64,000 nucleotides of DNA from Lachnocurva sp045579705 (GTDB taxonomy: Bacteria > Bacillota > Clostridia > Lachnospirales > Lachnospiraceae). Every line of letters starts with the position of its first letter. The first letter of the stretch is position 1. The position numbers and the translations under genes are program-made. The stretch spans positions 1 through 64,000 of the forward strand of contig JAZNMP010000015.1 of assembly GCA_045579705.1 (NCBI GenBank). Reading direction: 5' to 3'. The notes below the pieces were generated by a model. It made no database searches and was not told where the DNA came from. It worked only from the letters and a program-made list of their open reading frames with translations. This document shows, piece by piece, positions 37,177 to 46,018 of the stretch.

Positions 37177-38178
37177 ATGAATATAGTTTATACTACAGAT
37201 GACAATTTTATTAGACAGGTTTTAGCATCGGTTATATCTGTATTTGAGAATAATAAAGATGAAGATGTAAATATATATATTTTGTCCCAAGGTGTTACAG
37301 CGGATCATCAGAACATAGTACAAGACTATGCGAAGAAATATAATCAAAAGGTATGTTTTTTAGAAATAGGAAATGTACATAAATATTTTGATCAGGAAGT
37401 TGATACTGGTGGTTGGAATGACATTGTATTGGCAAGATTGTTTTTGGACAAAATTCTTCCAGAAGATGTATCTAGAGTTATTTATTTAGATGGAGATGTT
37501 ATTGTAAGACGTTCTCTATCTAAAATGTGGAATATTGATTTAGGAGATAATGTTTTAGGGGCAGTTCCTGAACCAACAATATCTAAGGATAGAAAAGAAT
37601 ATTTAGATATTGAAAATGATAAGTATTACTATAACGCAGGAATCCTTCTAATAGACCTAGATAAATGGAAGATGAGAGAAGTAGGAAAGCGAATCGTAGA
37701 TTATTTTAGAGCAAAAGGTGGCAAGCTTTTCGCAAATGATCAGGATGCGATAAATGGTGAATTAAAGAATGAAATCTTACCTATTTCTTTTTCATATAAC
37801 TATTGTAATACATATAATTTTTACTCATATAGAGCAATTAAAAAAATGTTCGGAGAATCCGGATTCTGTTCAAAGGAAGAGTATTTAAGTATAAAAAACG
37901 ATCCTACCATAGTTCATTACTTGGGAGAAGAAAGACCTTGGAGAGAGGGAAATAAGCATCATTTTAAAGATGATTATATTAAATACTTTAATATGACAGT
38001 ATTTGCTGACGAATTAGGCCGAAAGGATGCTGTTATAGAAACTGGTTGGAAAAAATATTTTGTGTTGTGGAATACTTTTAATTTTATAATGAAGCCATTT
38101 CCAATGTTACGTTTACATATTATTAATGGTCTGATACCAGTTATGATGAAGATAAGAAAGAGACAGAGAAGTAAATGA
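37177..38178 (+). CDS. Glycosyltransferase family 8
   Basis: The protein has 333 residues: 'IVYTTDDNFIRQVLASVISV' at the N-terminus, DXD in 'VIYLDGDVIVRRSL', 'YYNAGILLIDLDKWK', 'ANDQDAINGEL' and 'IVHYLGEERPW' are the full GT8 set. It would transfer glucose or galactose with retention of configuration. It overlaps the next gene by 4 bp. Confidence 0.92.
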   Translation: MNIVYTTDDNFIRQVLASVISVFENNKDEDVNIYILSQGVTADHQNIVQDYAKKYNQKVCFLEIGNVHKYFDQEVDTGGWNDIVLARLFLDKILPEDVSRVIYLDGDVIVRRSLSKMWNIDLGDNVLGAVPEPTISKDRKEYLDIENDKYYYNAGILLIDLDKWKMREVGKRIVDYFRAKGGKLFANDQDAINGELKNEILPISFSYNYCNTYNFYSYRAIKKMFGESGFCSKEEYLSIKNDPTIVHYLGEERPWREGNKHHFKDDYIKYFNMTVFADELGRKDAVIETGWKKYFVLWNTFNFIMKPFPMLRLHIINGLIPVMMKIRKRQRSK

Positions 38179-39095
38179 TAGAGTTACCTTTAGTTAATGT
38201 AGTAATGGCTACATATAATGGTGGAAAATATATTGAAAATCAGATAAAAAGTATTTTGAATCAGGATTATCCTAACTTTAAATTATATATTAGGGATGAT
38301 GGTTCTACAGATGATACTGTTGAGATAATTAACAGATTAGCTGCGGAAAATAATAAGATTGTTTTTTTAGAGAGTAATGAAAACTTAGGAGTTCCTAAAA
38401 GTTTTTATGCTATCTTGGAACAGTGTGAAATTGCTGATTTTTATGCTTTTGCAGATCAGGATGATTATTGGAATGAAAATAAACTTTCATTAGCAGTTGA
38501 TATGCTTAAGAAAGAGAATCAAAGTATTCCTTTAATGTACTGCTCTTCTTTCGGTTATTATAATTCTGATATGGAATTTGTTAGAGAATTTGCTCTGCCG
38601 GAGGAAGTAAATCTTTATAATAGTATATATTATACACCTGCTCTTGGCTTTACCTTGGTGTTTAATGAAACACTTAGAAAAATTGGATTACGTGGATGTG
38701 ATGCATTAAATGGTAAAGAGTTTGGCGAATTACATGATAGAAGATTTATCAGAGTAGCTAGTACTATGGGTAAGGTATTATGTGATAAAAGTATATCTGC
38801 TAAACATATTCGTCATGAAGAAGCTGTCACAAGTGGAGATAATAGTAATCTAGATTTATTTAAAGAATGGTATAAAAACGAAGTCTCAGGTGATGAAATG
38901 CTTTTACAGAAAAGAGGTATTAAAAACTTCTTGGACGAGTATAGAGATGATTTAACTGAAGAACAAGTTTCAGCATTAGAACTGTTTGGATCTGACGGTA
39001 GACAACTTAAGAAATTATTCTATAATCATAGATTAAGAGTTAGATTAAGTGGAGAAATATTACTGAGAATTCTATTTTTAATTAGAAAAATATAA
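38175..39095 (+). CDS. Glycosyltransferase family 2 (rhamnosyltransferase-like)
   Basis: The protein has 306 residues: 'LVNVVMATYNGGKYIENQIKS', 'IRDDGSTDDT' and 'FADQDDYWNENKL' are typical of the GT2 group that includes rhamnosyltransferases of streptococcal cell-wall polysaccharide. It is the last gene of module B; sequence composition changes about 40 bp downstream. Confidence 0.88.
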   Translation: MIELPLVNVVMATYNGGKYIENQIKSILNQDYPNFKLYIRDDGSTDDTVEIINRLAAENNKIVFLESNENLGVPKSFYAILEQCEIADFYAFADQDDYWNENKLSLAVDMLKKENQSIPLMYCSSFGYYNSDMEFVREFALPEEVNLYNSIYYTPALGFTLVFNETLRKIGLRGCDALNGKEFGELHDRRFIRVASTMGKVLCDKSISAKHIRHEEAVTSGDNSNLDLFKEWYKNEVSGDEMLLQKRGIKNFLDEYRDDLTEEQVSALELFGSDGRQLKKLFYNHRLRVRLSGEILLRILFLIRKI

Positions 39096-39134
39096 GTTGT
39101 AGATTTGTAATAGTTTAAAGGTTTATTTAGAAGA

Positions 39135-40037
39135 ATGAAAACACTGTCTACCCCACGCCTAAAATACATAGACACCCTCCGTGGACTTGCCATTCTATTA
39201 GTTGTAATAGGACATGCTATCGGGGGTGTGCCAGCTGAATATGGTGGAGGGAGTGAGAATCTCGTTTGGAAGATTATCTATTCCTTTCATATGCCGCTTA
39301 TGTTTATCGTGAGTGGGATGGTTGCGCTCGACTGGAGAGTGGTTTCGGCTGATGTAGTTAGAGAAAGAATACATAAGAATATCCTCGGAATATATATCCC
39401 TTATCTCGTATGGGGATATGTGTATTGGGGTGTGAGTGTGCTCTTCTATGCCGGTGATTACACCGGAACTATAAATGATGGCTGGAAGTTGCCTTGGGAT
39501 AATTCGGCCTGGCCGATGGGATGGTTCCTGCTCGTCCTATTTGCGATAAAGATGATCGACGTGTTGTTGCAGGTCGTATTGAGTTGGATAGATGTACCGC
39601 TACGAGTTTATGTAGAGCTCGTGCTCTGGACTATTGCTTTTATCATATTTAGGAATACTGAAGTCTGGTTATGGGCAAACGTAGTGAAGTATGGGTTGTT
39701 TTTTACGATAGGCAGAGGTTTACGTGAAAGCAAACTTACTGACCGGCTTGAAGACTTCAAACTGTTTACACGAGAGAAATCAGCGCTCAGAGAGCTGGGG
39801 CAGAGAAGTATGGCGGTTTACATCATACATCCGTACGTACTGGTTCCGGTTCGAATCGCGATGCTTCATATCGGAATCACTTCGATATGGGGAATCCTCG
39901 TGGTGGAAGCGGTTGCTTTTTGGCTCGTGATGAAGCTGTGCTTTAGGCTGATGGATAGAAGAGTTTGGGTGGATGCGCTATTCTATCCGACCAAATACAT
40001 GAAGAAAGATTTACTGTTAACTTTGACTGACGACTAA
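39135..40037 (+). CDS. Acyltransferase family 3 (fucose O-acetylase-like)
   Basis: The protein has 300 residues and about 9-10 membrane helices. 'LKYIDTLRGLAILLVVIGHAIGG' is the family's first helix with the catalytic His, followed by 'SFHMPLMFIVSGMV' and 'YIPYLVWGYVYW'. It O-acetylates surface sugars or other acceptors. Its GC content is clearly higher than that of the upstream locus, so it probably belongs to the older chromosomal backbone. The ribosome site is weak. Confidence 0.85.
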   Translation: MKTLSTPRLKYIDTLRGLAILLVVIGHAIGGVPAEYGGGSENLVWKIIYSFHMPLMFIVSGMVALDWRVVSADVVRERIHKNILGIYIPYLVWGYVYWGVSVLFYAGDYTGTINDGWKLPWDNSAWPMGWFLLVLFAIKMIDVLLQVVLSWIDVPLRVYVELVLWTIAFIIFRNTEVWLWANVVKYGLFFTIGRGLRESKLTDRLEDFKLFTREKSALRELGQRSMAVYIIHPYVLVPVRIAMLHIGITSIWGILVVEAVAFWLVMKLCFRLMDRRVWVDALFYPTKYMKKDLLLTLTDD

Positions 40038-40050
40038 TCAGGGAGACCGT

Positions 40051-40818
40051 ATGACTATCTCAGAATTTTTTAATTGTTTTTGCTTGTTTAGTTTCATAGG
40101 TTGGATTTACGAATGCACTTACTGTTCCGTAAAGGAAAAACATTGGGCGAATCGTGGATTTATGTTTGGGCCGCTCTGCCCGATATATGGAGTAGGTACG
40201 ATTTCGTGTATCTTCCTGTTTGGCGTGCTCCCGATTCACATGGGATGGCTCGAGCGCGGCGAGATTGAGACGATTCCGATGTGGATCATCTTCCTAATCT
40301 GTAGCATCGGTAGCGCGATTCTCGAGTACGCGACTTCATATGTGCTCGAGCGAATCTTTCATGCGGTTTGGTGGGATTATTCCGACATGCCGCTGCATCT
40401 AAACGGACGTATCTGCCTGCCGGCTTCTGTCGGCTTCGGCGTAGCTGGAATCCTCGTAACCAGATTTCTCGTGCCGTTTGTGCTCGGACACAGTGGGATG
40501 ACACCGGCGAATCTCAGCCAGTTCCTCGCGCTCCTGTTTATGTTCATCTTCGGTGGAGACATGGCGCTCACTGTGGCATCTCTTTCTTCGCTTATCGAGA
40601 AGATGGAAGGCGCGCAGGAAATCTTTGATGAAAAAATGGAGGACGGTTTCCAGGTGCTTGCCACGAAACTGAACTTCCGTGATAGATATCATATTAGAAA
40701 CATGCTCATCTTTCGTGGCCGCCGGCGCAAGAACGCAAAAGCCATGGATCCAGGGTACTATAAGAGATTTAGAGCTTGGATGGGTAAGCATGAGATTGAG
40801 TTTAAAAGGAAGAAATAG
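40051..40818 (+). CDS. CmpB-type putative ABC-transporter membrane protein (PF06541 family)
   Basis: This 255-residue integral membrane protein has five or six helices. It starts 'FFNCFCLFSFIGWIYECTYCS' with 'NRGFMFGPLCPIYGVGT', the conserved block of the type IV ABC-transporter family annotated in many Bacillota. Its actual function is unknown. It is 13 bp downstream of the acyltransferase and shares its GC-rich composition. The C-terminus is basic and cytoplasmic. Confidence 0.82.
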   Translation: MTISEFFNCFCLFSFIGWIYECTYCSVKEKHWANRGFMFGPLCPIYGVGTISCIFLFGVLPIHMGWLERGEIETIPMWIIFLICSIGSAILEYATSYVLERIFHAVWWDYSDMPLHLNGRICLPASVGFGVAGILVTRFLVPFVLGHSGMTPANLSQFLALLFMFIFGGDMALTVASLSSLIEKMEGAQEIFDEKMEDGFQVLATKLNFRDRYHIRNMLIFRGRRRKNAKAMDPGYYKRFRAWMGKHEIEFKRKK

Positions 40819-40839
40819 TATTGAAGGAGAAGTAGATAG

Positions 40840-41906
40840 ATGAAAGAATATATTCGTTACAGTTCTTTAGATTTTTAGCTTTTATTCTTATTTTCTTTAC
40901 TCATGGTAGAGAGTTTCAGATTGTTGGATTTCCTTATGAAAATAGCACAGTGTGTGCGGTAAGTTTTTTTATAATATTAAGTGGTGTGCTTTCAGGGTTT
41001 AATAGCTATGGTACGAATGTTAAATGTTCGTTAAAGGTAGTTATGGGATATATTGTAAAGAAACTGAAAAGATTATATCCATTGTACTGTATAACAATGC
41101 TGATAGCTTTTGGGGGAGAAATTCTCATAGGCGCCGATAAGGTGAAATGGATTGAAGTTATTCGTTGCTTTTTACTTATTCAACCATGGTTTCCTTCGGG
41201 ATATTTTGCATTGAATGGAGTGGCGTGGTTTGTTTCTACTATTATGGTGTTGTATTTGTGTACAATTCCATTGGAATACGTATTAAATAAAATACGAAAT
41301 GCAAAGTGTGGTAAGTTGATTTATTTTCTGTGTATCATTTCCTGTTTGGGGATGGTCGGTGCGTATTGTTATTTGACTAGAAATACAAATATGGAATATA
41401 CACAATATGTATTTCCATTAGCTAGATTAGGAGAATATATATGTGGCTTAGCTGCAGGGTGTTTAATTAGACCACTTAAAGATAATATAAACTATTCAAC
41501 TGATAAAAAATATTTATGTACGATATTTGAACTATTAGCTATAGTTGGTATAGTAATAATATGGTTTCTTCCAGTTAAACCGTATTTTTATAGAAGCTTT
41601 CAATGGATCATTCCAAATCTCGTGTTAATTACAGTTTATGCATTAGAGGCGGGGAGGATTTCCTACATTTTTTCAAATAAAATCTTGGTTTATTTAGGAA
41701 ATATTTCATTTCAGTGCTATTTAATCCATGATATAATTTTGAGGATTATTAGAAAGATTTTTGATATAAGTAATATAAATGGTGTACATAAAGTGGTCAG
41801 TTGTATTTTGAGCTTATTACTTGTTATTGCTATAGGTGTATTGATTGACCAAGTAAAACTGAAAAAGCATAGAAATAACAGAACCTTTAAACACGTATTT
41901 AGTTAA
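40840..41906 (+). pseudogene. Acyltransferase family 3 with frameshift at the start codon region
   Basis: The downstream frame encodes a family-3 acyltransferase ('SLQFFRFLAFILIFFTHG', then 'VSFFIILSGVLSGF' and a late 'IHDIILRIIRKIF') of about 350 residues. The only well-placed start, ATG 40840 after GGAGAAG, reads 'MKEYIR' in another frame and stops at 40876-40878. One extra A near 40847 would give 'MKEIYSLQFFRFLA', the expected beginning. In-frame, only a GTG at 40950 inside the second helix is available. The gene is AT-rich, unlike its upstream neighbours. It is either inactivated, recently mutated, or mis-sequenced. Confidence 0.65.
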
Positions 41907-41918
41907 GGGGGGATTGAA

Positions 41919-42101
41919 ATGAGAAATTCATTTGAATCATCAGCTGATCCGTTTTATAGCCCGATGAATCAAGAAATCCTTGAGAAATCTATTCAGCAGT
42001 TGAATGCGCGTAAGGGGAAAAGTCATGAGTTGATTGAGGCGCCAGAGGATGCAATAATGTCTGAAAGAGAACGACTTGCACAGGTGAGAACGGGAAAATA
42101 A
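41919..42101 (+). pseudogene. RelB/DinJ antitoxin remnant
   Basis: The 60 residues 'ADPFYSPMNQEILEKSIQQL' onward match the C-terminal, toxin-wrapping half of RelB/DinJ antitoxins, which in full length carry an N-terminal ribbon-helix-helix DNA-binding half. That half is missing here, and no RelE/YafQ toxin follows. It has a start and a ribosome-like AAGGGGGG upstream, so a short peptide may still be made. Probably a decayed toxin-antitoxin module. Confidence 0.55.
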
Positions 42102-42151
42102 ATATGCACCTAAGGATGAAAACTGTTTTTTAGGTTAATCAAACTTGTTGA

Positions 42152-42178
42152 GGGTCTGGCGAAAGCCAGGCCCTTTAA
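42152..42178 (+). terminator. Intrinsic terminator
   Basis: GGGTCTGGC (42152-42160), loop GAAA, GCCAGGCCC (42165-42173), then TTT and AT-rich sequence. Confidence 0.75.
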
Positions 42179-42211
42179 TATAAATATCTAAAAATTATTA
42201 TTTTCAAAATA

Positions 42212-42263
42212 TTACACATTGTGTAATTGGACTAGATATGTTACTATGTTACACAACGTGTAA
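42212..42263 (+). promoter_or_regulatory. Promoter between two palindromic operators of the HTH gene
   Basis: TTACACATTGTGTAA (42212-42226) is a perfect palindrome, and TTACACAACGTGTAA (42249-42263) is a second with six-base arms; their centres are 37 bp apart. TTGGAC (42227-42232) and TACACA (42250-42255) make a -35/-10 pair with 17 bp spacing, and the -10 lies in the second palindrome. The downstream HTH protein is the natural candidate to bind here and repress itself. Confidence 0.7.
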
Positions 42264-42284
42264 TATGCTTGGAGGGTGAGATTT

Positions 42285-42491
42285 ATGGATGATAAAGCAA
42301 AGAAAATAAAAGAACTAAGAGAAAGCACTGGTATGAATAGACGGGAGTTTTGCGATTATTTTGATATTCCGTATAGAACAGTTACGGAGTGGGAACGGGA
42401 TGCCCGCCATGCTCCAGATTACGTTGTAAAGCTTTTGGAATATTACATAAGAATGGAGAAACTTAAAAGAAGTTATTCTGATTCTAAATAG
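42285..42491 (+). CDS. Small XRE-type HTH regulator
   Basis: The protein has 68 residues and is almost entirely a helix-turn-helix: 'KIKELRESTGMNRREFCDYF', 'IPYRTVTEWERDARHAPDYV', then 'LLEYYIRMEKL'. ATG 42285 follows GGAGGG (42271-42276) by 8 bp; GTG 42276 overlaps the ribosome site. Two palindromes cover its promoter, implying autoregulation. The next gene, 37 bp downstream, encodes an unknown 188-residue protein, so the pair may be a regulator-effector or toxin-antitoxin-like unit. Confidence 0.85.
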   Translation: MDDKAKKIKELRESTGMNRREFCDYFDIPYRTVTEWERDARHAPDYVVKLLEYYIRMEKLKRSYSDSK

Positions 42492-42528
42492 GTCGATTTT
42501 ATTTTATTAAAAAATGGAGATATAGGGG

Positions 42529-43095
42529 ATGTCAGAGAATAAAACAAGAAATGTGTCTGTAATAAAGGATGCAGATGGACACAGCATTGTTATGATAAAT
42601 GACATCATTTTTAAAGGGAAAAGAAACCTGAATTGGGATGATGTTGAACAATATTTAAAAGACTATGTTGGAGAGTTTTACTCAATAGCAGAAGATGGAG
42701 AGATTGTTTACATAGGGACAAAACTTCCGGGAGAATATGCTGGATCGATTTATACAAAGAAACTTAAAGGGGCGGTGGCAAAAGCTAAGGCAAATGCTGT
42801 ACAGGGAATCCCTGAGATGATAGAGATAGCAACTAACGGAGTGTTTGAAGAAAACAGAAAGAAAAAGCATGGACGTGATGCACAAAATGGATGGTATAGA
42901 TATGAAACTCGTTTTGGGATACCAGTCTATGGTGATGATGGGGAAGTTGGCGGATACAATATATTTCATGCAAGATTGTTGATTAGGCATGCAAGCAGTG
43001 GAAAGAAGTACTTGTATGATGTTATGGAAATAAAAAAAGAAACGAGCAAGTCCTGTCAGGCTAATGCCCTACCCGGTGATAAACCCATTTCTTGA
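42529..43095 (+). CDS. Uncharacterised 188-residue protein paired with an HTH regulator (possible nuclease-toxin-like fold)
   Basis: It is soluble and lysine-rich. Blocks are 'ADGHSIVMINDIIFKGKRNL', 'VGEFYSIAEDGEIVYIGTKLP', 'YRYETRFGIPVYGDDG' and the C-terminal 'FHARLLIRHASSGKKYLYDV'. The short final region followed by 'IKKETSK' recalls the small phage-type nuclease domains of the barnase/EndoU/ColE5/RelE-like (PBECR) group, but I cannot assign it firmly. Ribosome site GGAGATATAGGGG precedes the ATG. It is co-transcribed with the HTH gene. Confidence 0.6.
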   Translation: MSENKTRNVSVIKDADGHSIVMINDIIFKGKRNLNWDDVEQYLKDYVGEFYSIAEDGEIVYIGTKLPGEYAGSIYTKKLKGAVAKAKANAVQGIPEMIEIATNGVFEENRKKKHGRDAQNGWYRYETRFGIPVYGDDGEVGGYNIFHARLLIRHASSGKKYLYDVMEIKKETSKSCQANALPGDKPIS

Positions 43096-43163
43096 CTTTT
43101 ATTCTAAGTAGATTTGGATAAATTGTCAATATAGCTTTTACACTCATGATGTTATTTAAAAGT

Positions 43164-43193
43164 TAGACTTTTTTTCATATTTCATGTTATAAT
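43164..43193 (+). promoter_or_regulatory. Candidate promoter of the HD-domain gene
   Basis: TATAAT (43188-43193) lies about 70 bp before the ATG at 43263; TAGACT (43164-43169) is a weak -35 at 18 bp spacing. Confidence 0.45.
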
Positions 43194-43262
43194 ATTGAGA
43201 AAATTTGTCGTATGTTGATGTAGTCGTATCGACTACTGGTTTCCGAATCGAGGGAATGATAC

Positions 43263-43733
43263 ATGTGGAATGATGAGAGATTATTAAATCGTATCGAAGA
43301 GTTCAGGGCGGATTTACGCATCCAGAAGATGGATGAGTTTATTCAGCATGGGCGTACGACGACTCTACAGCACGTGATTCGTGTGGCGGCTCTCGCACTA
43401 TGGTTTAATAAGGTGCTCCGAGCAGGAGTAAACGAAGATGATTTGTTCCTGGCAGCTATACTGCATGATTATTATCTCTACGATTGGCATACTTTTGGTG
43501 ATAAGCTTCATGGCTATCATCATCCATATATCGCAGCACAGAATGCTGCGCGTGATTTTAACGTGTCACATGCGGTGCAGCGTATGATAGAGACACATAT
43601 GTGGCCTCTAAATTTCAGGGATATACCTAGAAGTCGAGGTGCCTGGATTCTGACACTTTCTGATAAAGTGATTTCGACCCAGGAGACTGTGGCAGGGTTC
43701 TTTGTAGCCAGAAATCGCTTAGCTGAGGGCTAG
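43263..43733 (+). CDS. HD-domain protein (putative phosphohydrolase)
   Basis: The protein has 156 residues. The metal ligands are visible: His in 'TTLQHVIRVAALAL', His-Asp in 'LAAILHDYYLYDWH', His in 'HGYHHPYIA' and Asp in 'WILTLSDKV'. HD proteins of this size hydrolyse phosphate esters, often of nucleotides; the substrate is unknown. Ribosome site GAGGGA at 43250. It stands alone with its own promoter. Confidence 0.85.
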   Translation: MWNDERLLNRIEEFRADLRIQKMDEFIQHGRTTTLQHVIRVAALALWFNKVLRAGVNEDDLFLAAILHDYYLYDWHTFGDKLHGYHHPYIAAQNAARDFNVSHAVQRMIETHMWPLNFRDIPRSRGAWILTLSDKVISTQETVAGFFVARNRLAEG

Positions 43734-43817
43734 GAAATTCTGCGCAGATAACGCTTATAGGCAAGCGAATATATTTCGAAAAAGTTTTAATACATAACTA
43801 GACTTGGGGAGGAAATT

Positions 43818-44663
43818 ATGTCTAACGCAAATAAGAGAGTGTGGATCGCCGGAGCAAATGGTACTCTCGGTCGTGTTTTGGTGAACAGATTTAACCACAC
43901 TACTGACTATAAACTTCTGACATCTGATATAGATGTTCCTATCGATGATCTAGCAGCGGTAAACCGTTTCGCGGACATCAATCATCCAGACGTGATTATA
44001 AACTGTGCAGCGCTCACCGACGTAAAGGAGTGTGAGGCGAATCCGGAGGAAGCGTACCGTGTAAATGCTATCGGTGCGAGAAACCTCGCTGTAGCTGCAA
44101 AGCGTATCAGTGCGCGTCTGATCTACATCTCATCCGATGATGTTTTTACTGGAAAAAACAAAACTCCACTGAACGAGTTCGATAAGCCGGAGCCACTTTC
44201 CGTCTATGGAAAGAGCAAGCTTGCTGGCGAACATTTCGTGGAGACACTTACAGATAAGCATGTAATCGTTCGTTCTTCCTGGCTTTACGGCCACGGACAC
44301 AGAAACTTCGTAGATAGAGTGCTTTCATGTGCGAGAGCAGGTGAGACTATCGTCCTTCCTGATGATGGTTATTCTTCACCTACATCCAGCATCGCGCTCG
44401 CAGACTTCATCTCATACATGATTGAAGCAAAGAGCTATGGTGTGTACCATGCTTCTTGCGAAGGTTACTGCACACGTGAAGATTACGTGAGAGAAATCAT
44501 GTCTATCGCAGGCATTACAGATTACAAACTTACAGTCGAAGACGAATACATGCGTCCTTCATTCACACCGCTTGACAATATGATGCTTCATATCACACAT
44601 GAGTATCAGATGCCTGAGTGGAAAGAGGCACTTCGTGCGTACATCATGGAGGAAGGACAGTAA
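43818..44663 (+). CDS. RmlD-like NAD(P)-dependent sugar reductase
   Basis: This 281-residue extended SDR has the Rossmann loop 'GANGTLGRVLV', 'YISSDDVFTG', the active-site Tyr/Lys pair in 'SVYGKSKLAGE', and 'VRSSWLYGHGHRNFV'. This is the dTDP-4-dehydrorhamnose reductase family, the last step of dTDP-rhamnose synthesis. The other rml genes are not in the window. Related reductases of unknown substrate exist, so the activity is likely but not certain. A GGGGAGG ribosome site precedes ATG 43818. Confidence 0.85.
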   Translation: MSNANKRVWIAGANGTLGRVLVNRFNHTTDYKLLTSDIDVPIDDLAAVNRFADINHPDVIINCAALTDVKECEANPEEAYRVNAIGARNLAVAAKRISARLIYISSDDVFTGKNKTPLNEFDKPEPLSVYGKSKLAGEHFVETLTDKHVIVRSSWLYGHGHRNFVDRVLSCARAGETIVLPDDGYSSPTSSIALADFISYMIEAKSYGVYHASCEGYCTREDYVREIMSIAGITDYKLTVEDEYMRPSFTPLDNMMLHITHEYQMPEWKEALRAYIMEEGQ

Positions 44664-44689
44664 TATAGAAGGTTATACAGGAGGTTTTG

Positions 44690-45961
44690 ATGGCAAATAC
44701 TAAGAAGAAAAAGTTAGGCCTGACCACTGTCATACTCCTGGCACTCGTGCTCGGAGCCGTGACTGGAATGGCTATTCACTATACAATCGCAGACAATACA
44801 TACGTGAATAAATACCTCACCGAAGGTGTATTTTACGTAGTTGGACAGGGCTTCATCCGCTTGATGCAGATGCTCGTAGTTCCTCTCGTATTCTGTTCTA
44901 TCTCTACTGGCGCAGCTGCCATCGGAGATACACAGACCCTCGGCAAGGTTGGTTTGAAGACACTCATCTTCTACATGTTTACTACTATGGTGGCTGTTGC
45001 GGTTGCTCTCGGAACTGCGCTTCTCATCGGGCCGGGACTCGGTCTCGATATGTCAAAAGTACAGGTAGCGGAGAATTCGGTTGCGCAGTCTGAAACAACT
45101 ATCGCGGACACACTGTTAAACATCATTCCTAAGAACCCTATCGGGGCTCTGGCAGAAGGAAATATGCTTGCAATCATCTTTTTCGCCCTCTTCGTAGGTC
45201 TGATTCTCGCGAACCTCGGTGAAAAAGTTCAGTCAGTTACAAACTTTCTGACACAGTTCAATGATATTATGATGGAAATGACGATGATCGTCATGAAGGC
45301 GGCTCCTTTCGGAGTGTTCGCTCTCATCGCTCGTACCTTTACAACACTCGGATTCGACGCTATGGTGCCGATGGTGAAATACATGCTTTGCGTAGTGCTC
45401 GCGCTCGCGCTTCAGTGTTTCGGTGTATACCAGATTCTGTTGAAACTCTTCGCAGGACTCTCTCCAGTGAAGTTCGTGAAGAAGTTCTTCCCGGTACAGG
45501 TATTCGCTTTTTCCACTGCGACATCAAATGCTACGATTCCGTTGAATATCGATACGCTTGAGGAAAAAATGGGTGTAGACAGACATCTGTCTTCCTTTAC
45601 TATTCCGCTTGGTGCGACTATTAACATGGATGGTACTTCTATCATGCAGGGTGTGGCGGTTATTTTCGTTGCGCAGGCTTTTGGAATCCATTTGACTCCA
45701 GGGGACCTCGTGACAGTTATCGTGACTGCGACACTTGCTTCTGTGGGAACTGCGGGTATCCCATCAGTTGGACTCGTTACTCTCGCGATGGTGTTTAATT
45801 CAGTCGGCCTTCCAGTCGAAGGAATCGGACTAATCATGGGAATCGACAGAATCCTCGACATGATTAGAACTGCGGTAAACGTAACAGGTGACGCGGTTTG
45901 TACTACTATCATCGCAAAGCAGAATGGTGATATTGATTTAGATACATATAATAGGATGTAA
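44690..45961 (+). CDS. Dicarboxylate/amino acid:cation symporter (DAACS family)
   Basis: The protein has 423 residues and eight helices plus re-entrant loops. The signature blocks are 'LMQMLVVPLVFCSISTG', the serine-containing hairpin 'FSTATSNATIPLN', 'INMDGTSIMQGVAVIF' (substrate and Na+ site) and 'GIPSVGLVTLAMVF'. It imports glutamate, aspartate, serine/threonine or C4-dicarboxylates with H+ or Na+. ATG 44690 follows AGGAGG; an in-frame TTG lies just before. A terminator follows at 45971. Confidence 0.93.
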   Translation: MANTKKKKLGLTTVILLALVLGAVTGMAIHYTIADNTYVNKYLTEGVFYVVGQGFIRLMQMLVVPLVFCSISTGAAAIGDTQTLGKVGLKTLIFYMFTTMVAVAVALGTALLIGPGLGLDMSKVQVAENSVAQSETTIADTLLNIIPKNPIGALAEGNMLAIIFFALFVGLILANLGEKVQSVTNFLTQFNDIMMEMTMIVMKAAPFGVFALIARTFTTLGFDAMVPMVKYMLCVVLALALQCFGVYQILLKLFAGLSPVKFVKKFFPVQVFAFSTATSNATIPLNIDTLEEKMGVDRHLSSFTIPLGATINMDGTSIMQGVAVIFVAQAFGIHLTPGDLVTVIVTATLASVGTAGIPSVGLVTLAMVFNSVGLPVEGIGLIMGIDRILDMIRTAVNVTGDAVCTTIIAKQNGDIDLDTYNRM

Positions 45962-45970
45962 ATGTGAAGT

Positions 45971-46003
45971 CAGGCGTATGGTGGCATACGCCTGGCTTTT
46001 CTT
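45971..46003 (+). terminator. Intrinsic terminator after the symporter gene
   Basis: CAGGCGTATG (45971-45980), loop GTGG, CATACGCCTG (45985-45994), then GCTTTTCTT. Confidence 0.85.
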
Positions 46004-46018
46004 GCTTAGGAGATCGAC

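Noticed and set aside
40286..40791. Several open frames antisense to the CmpB-type gene
   Set aside because: They follow from the higher GC content of that gene and mirror its codons; none has a ribosome site or a sensible protein pattern.
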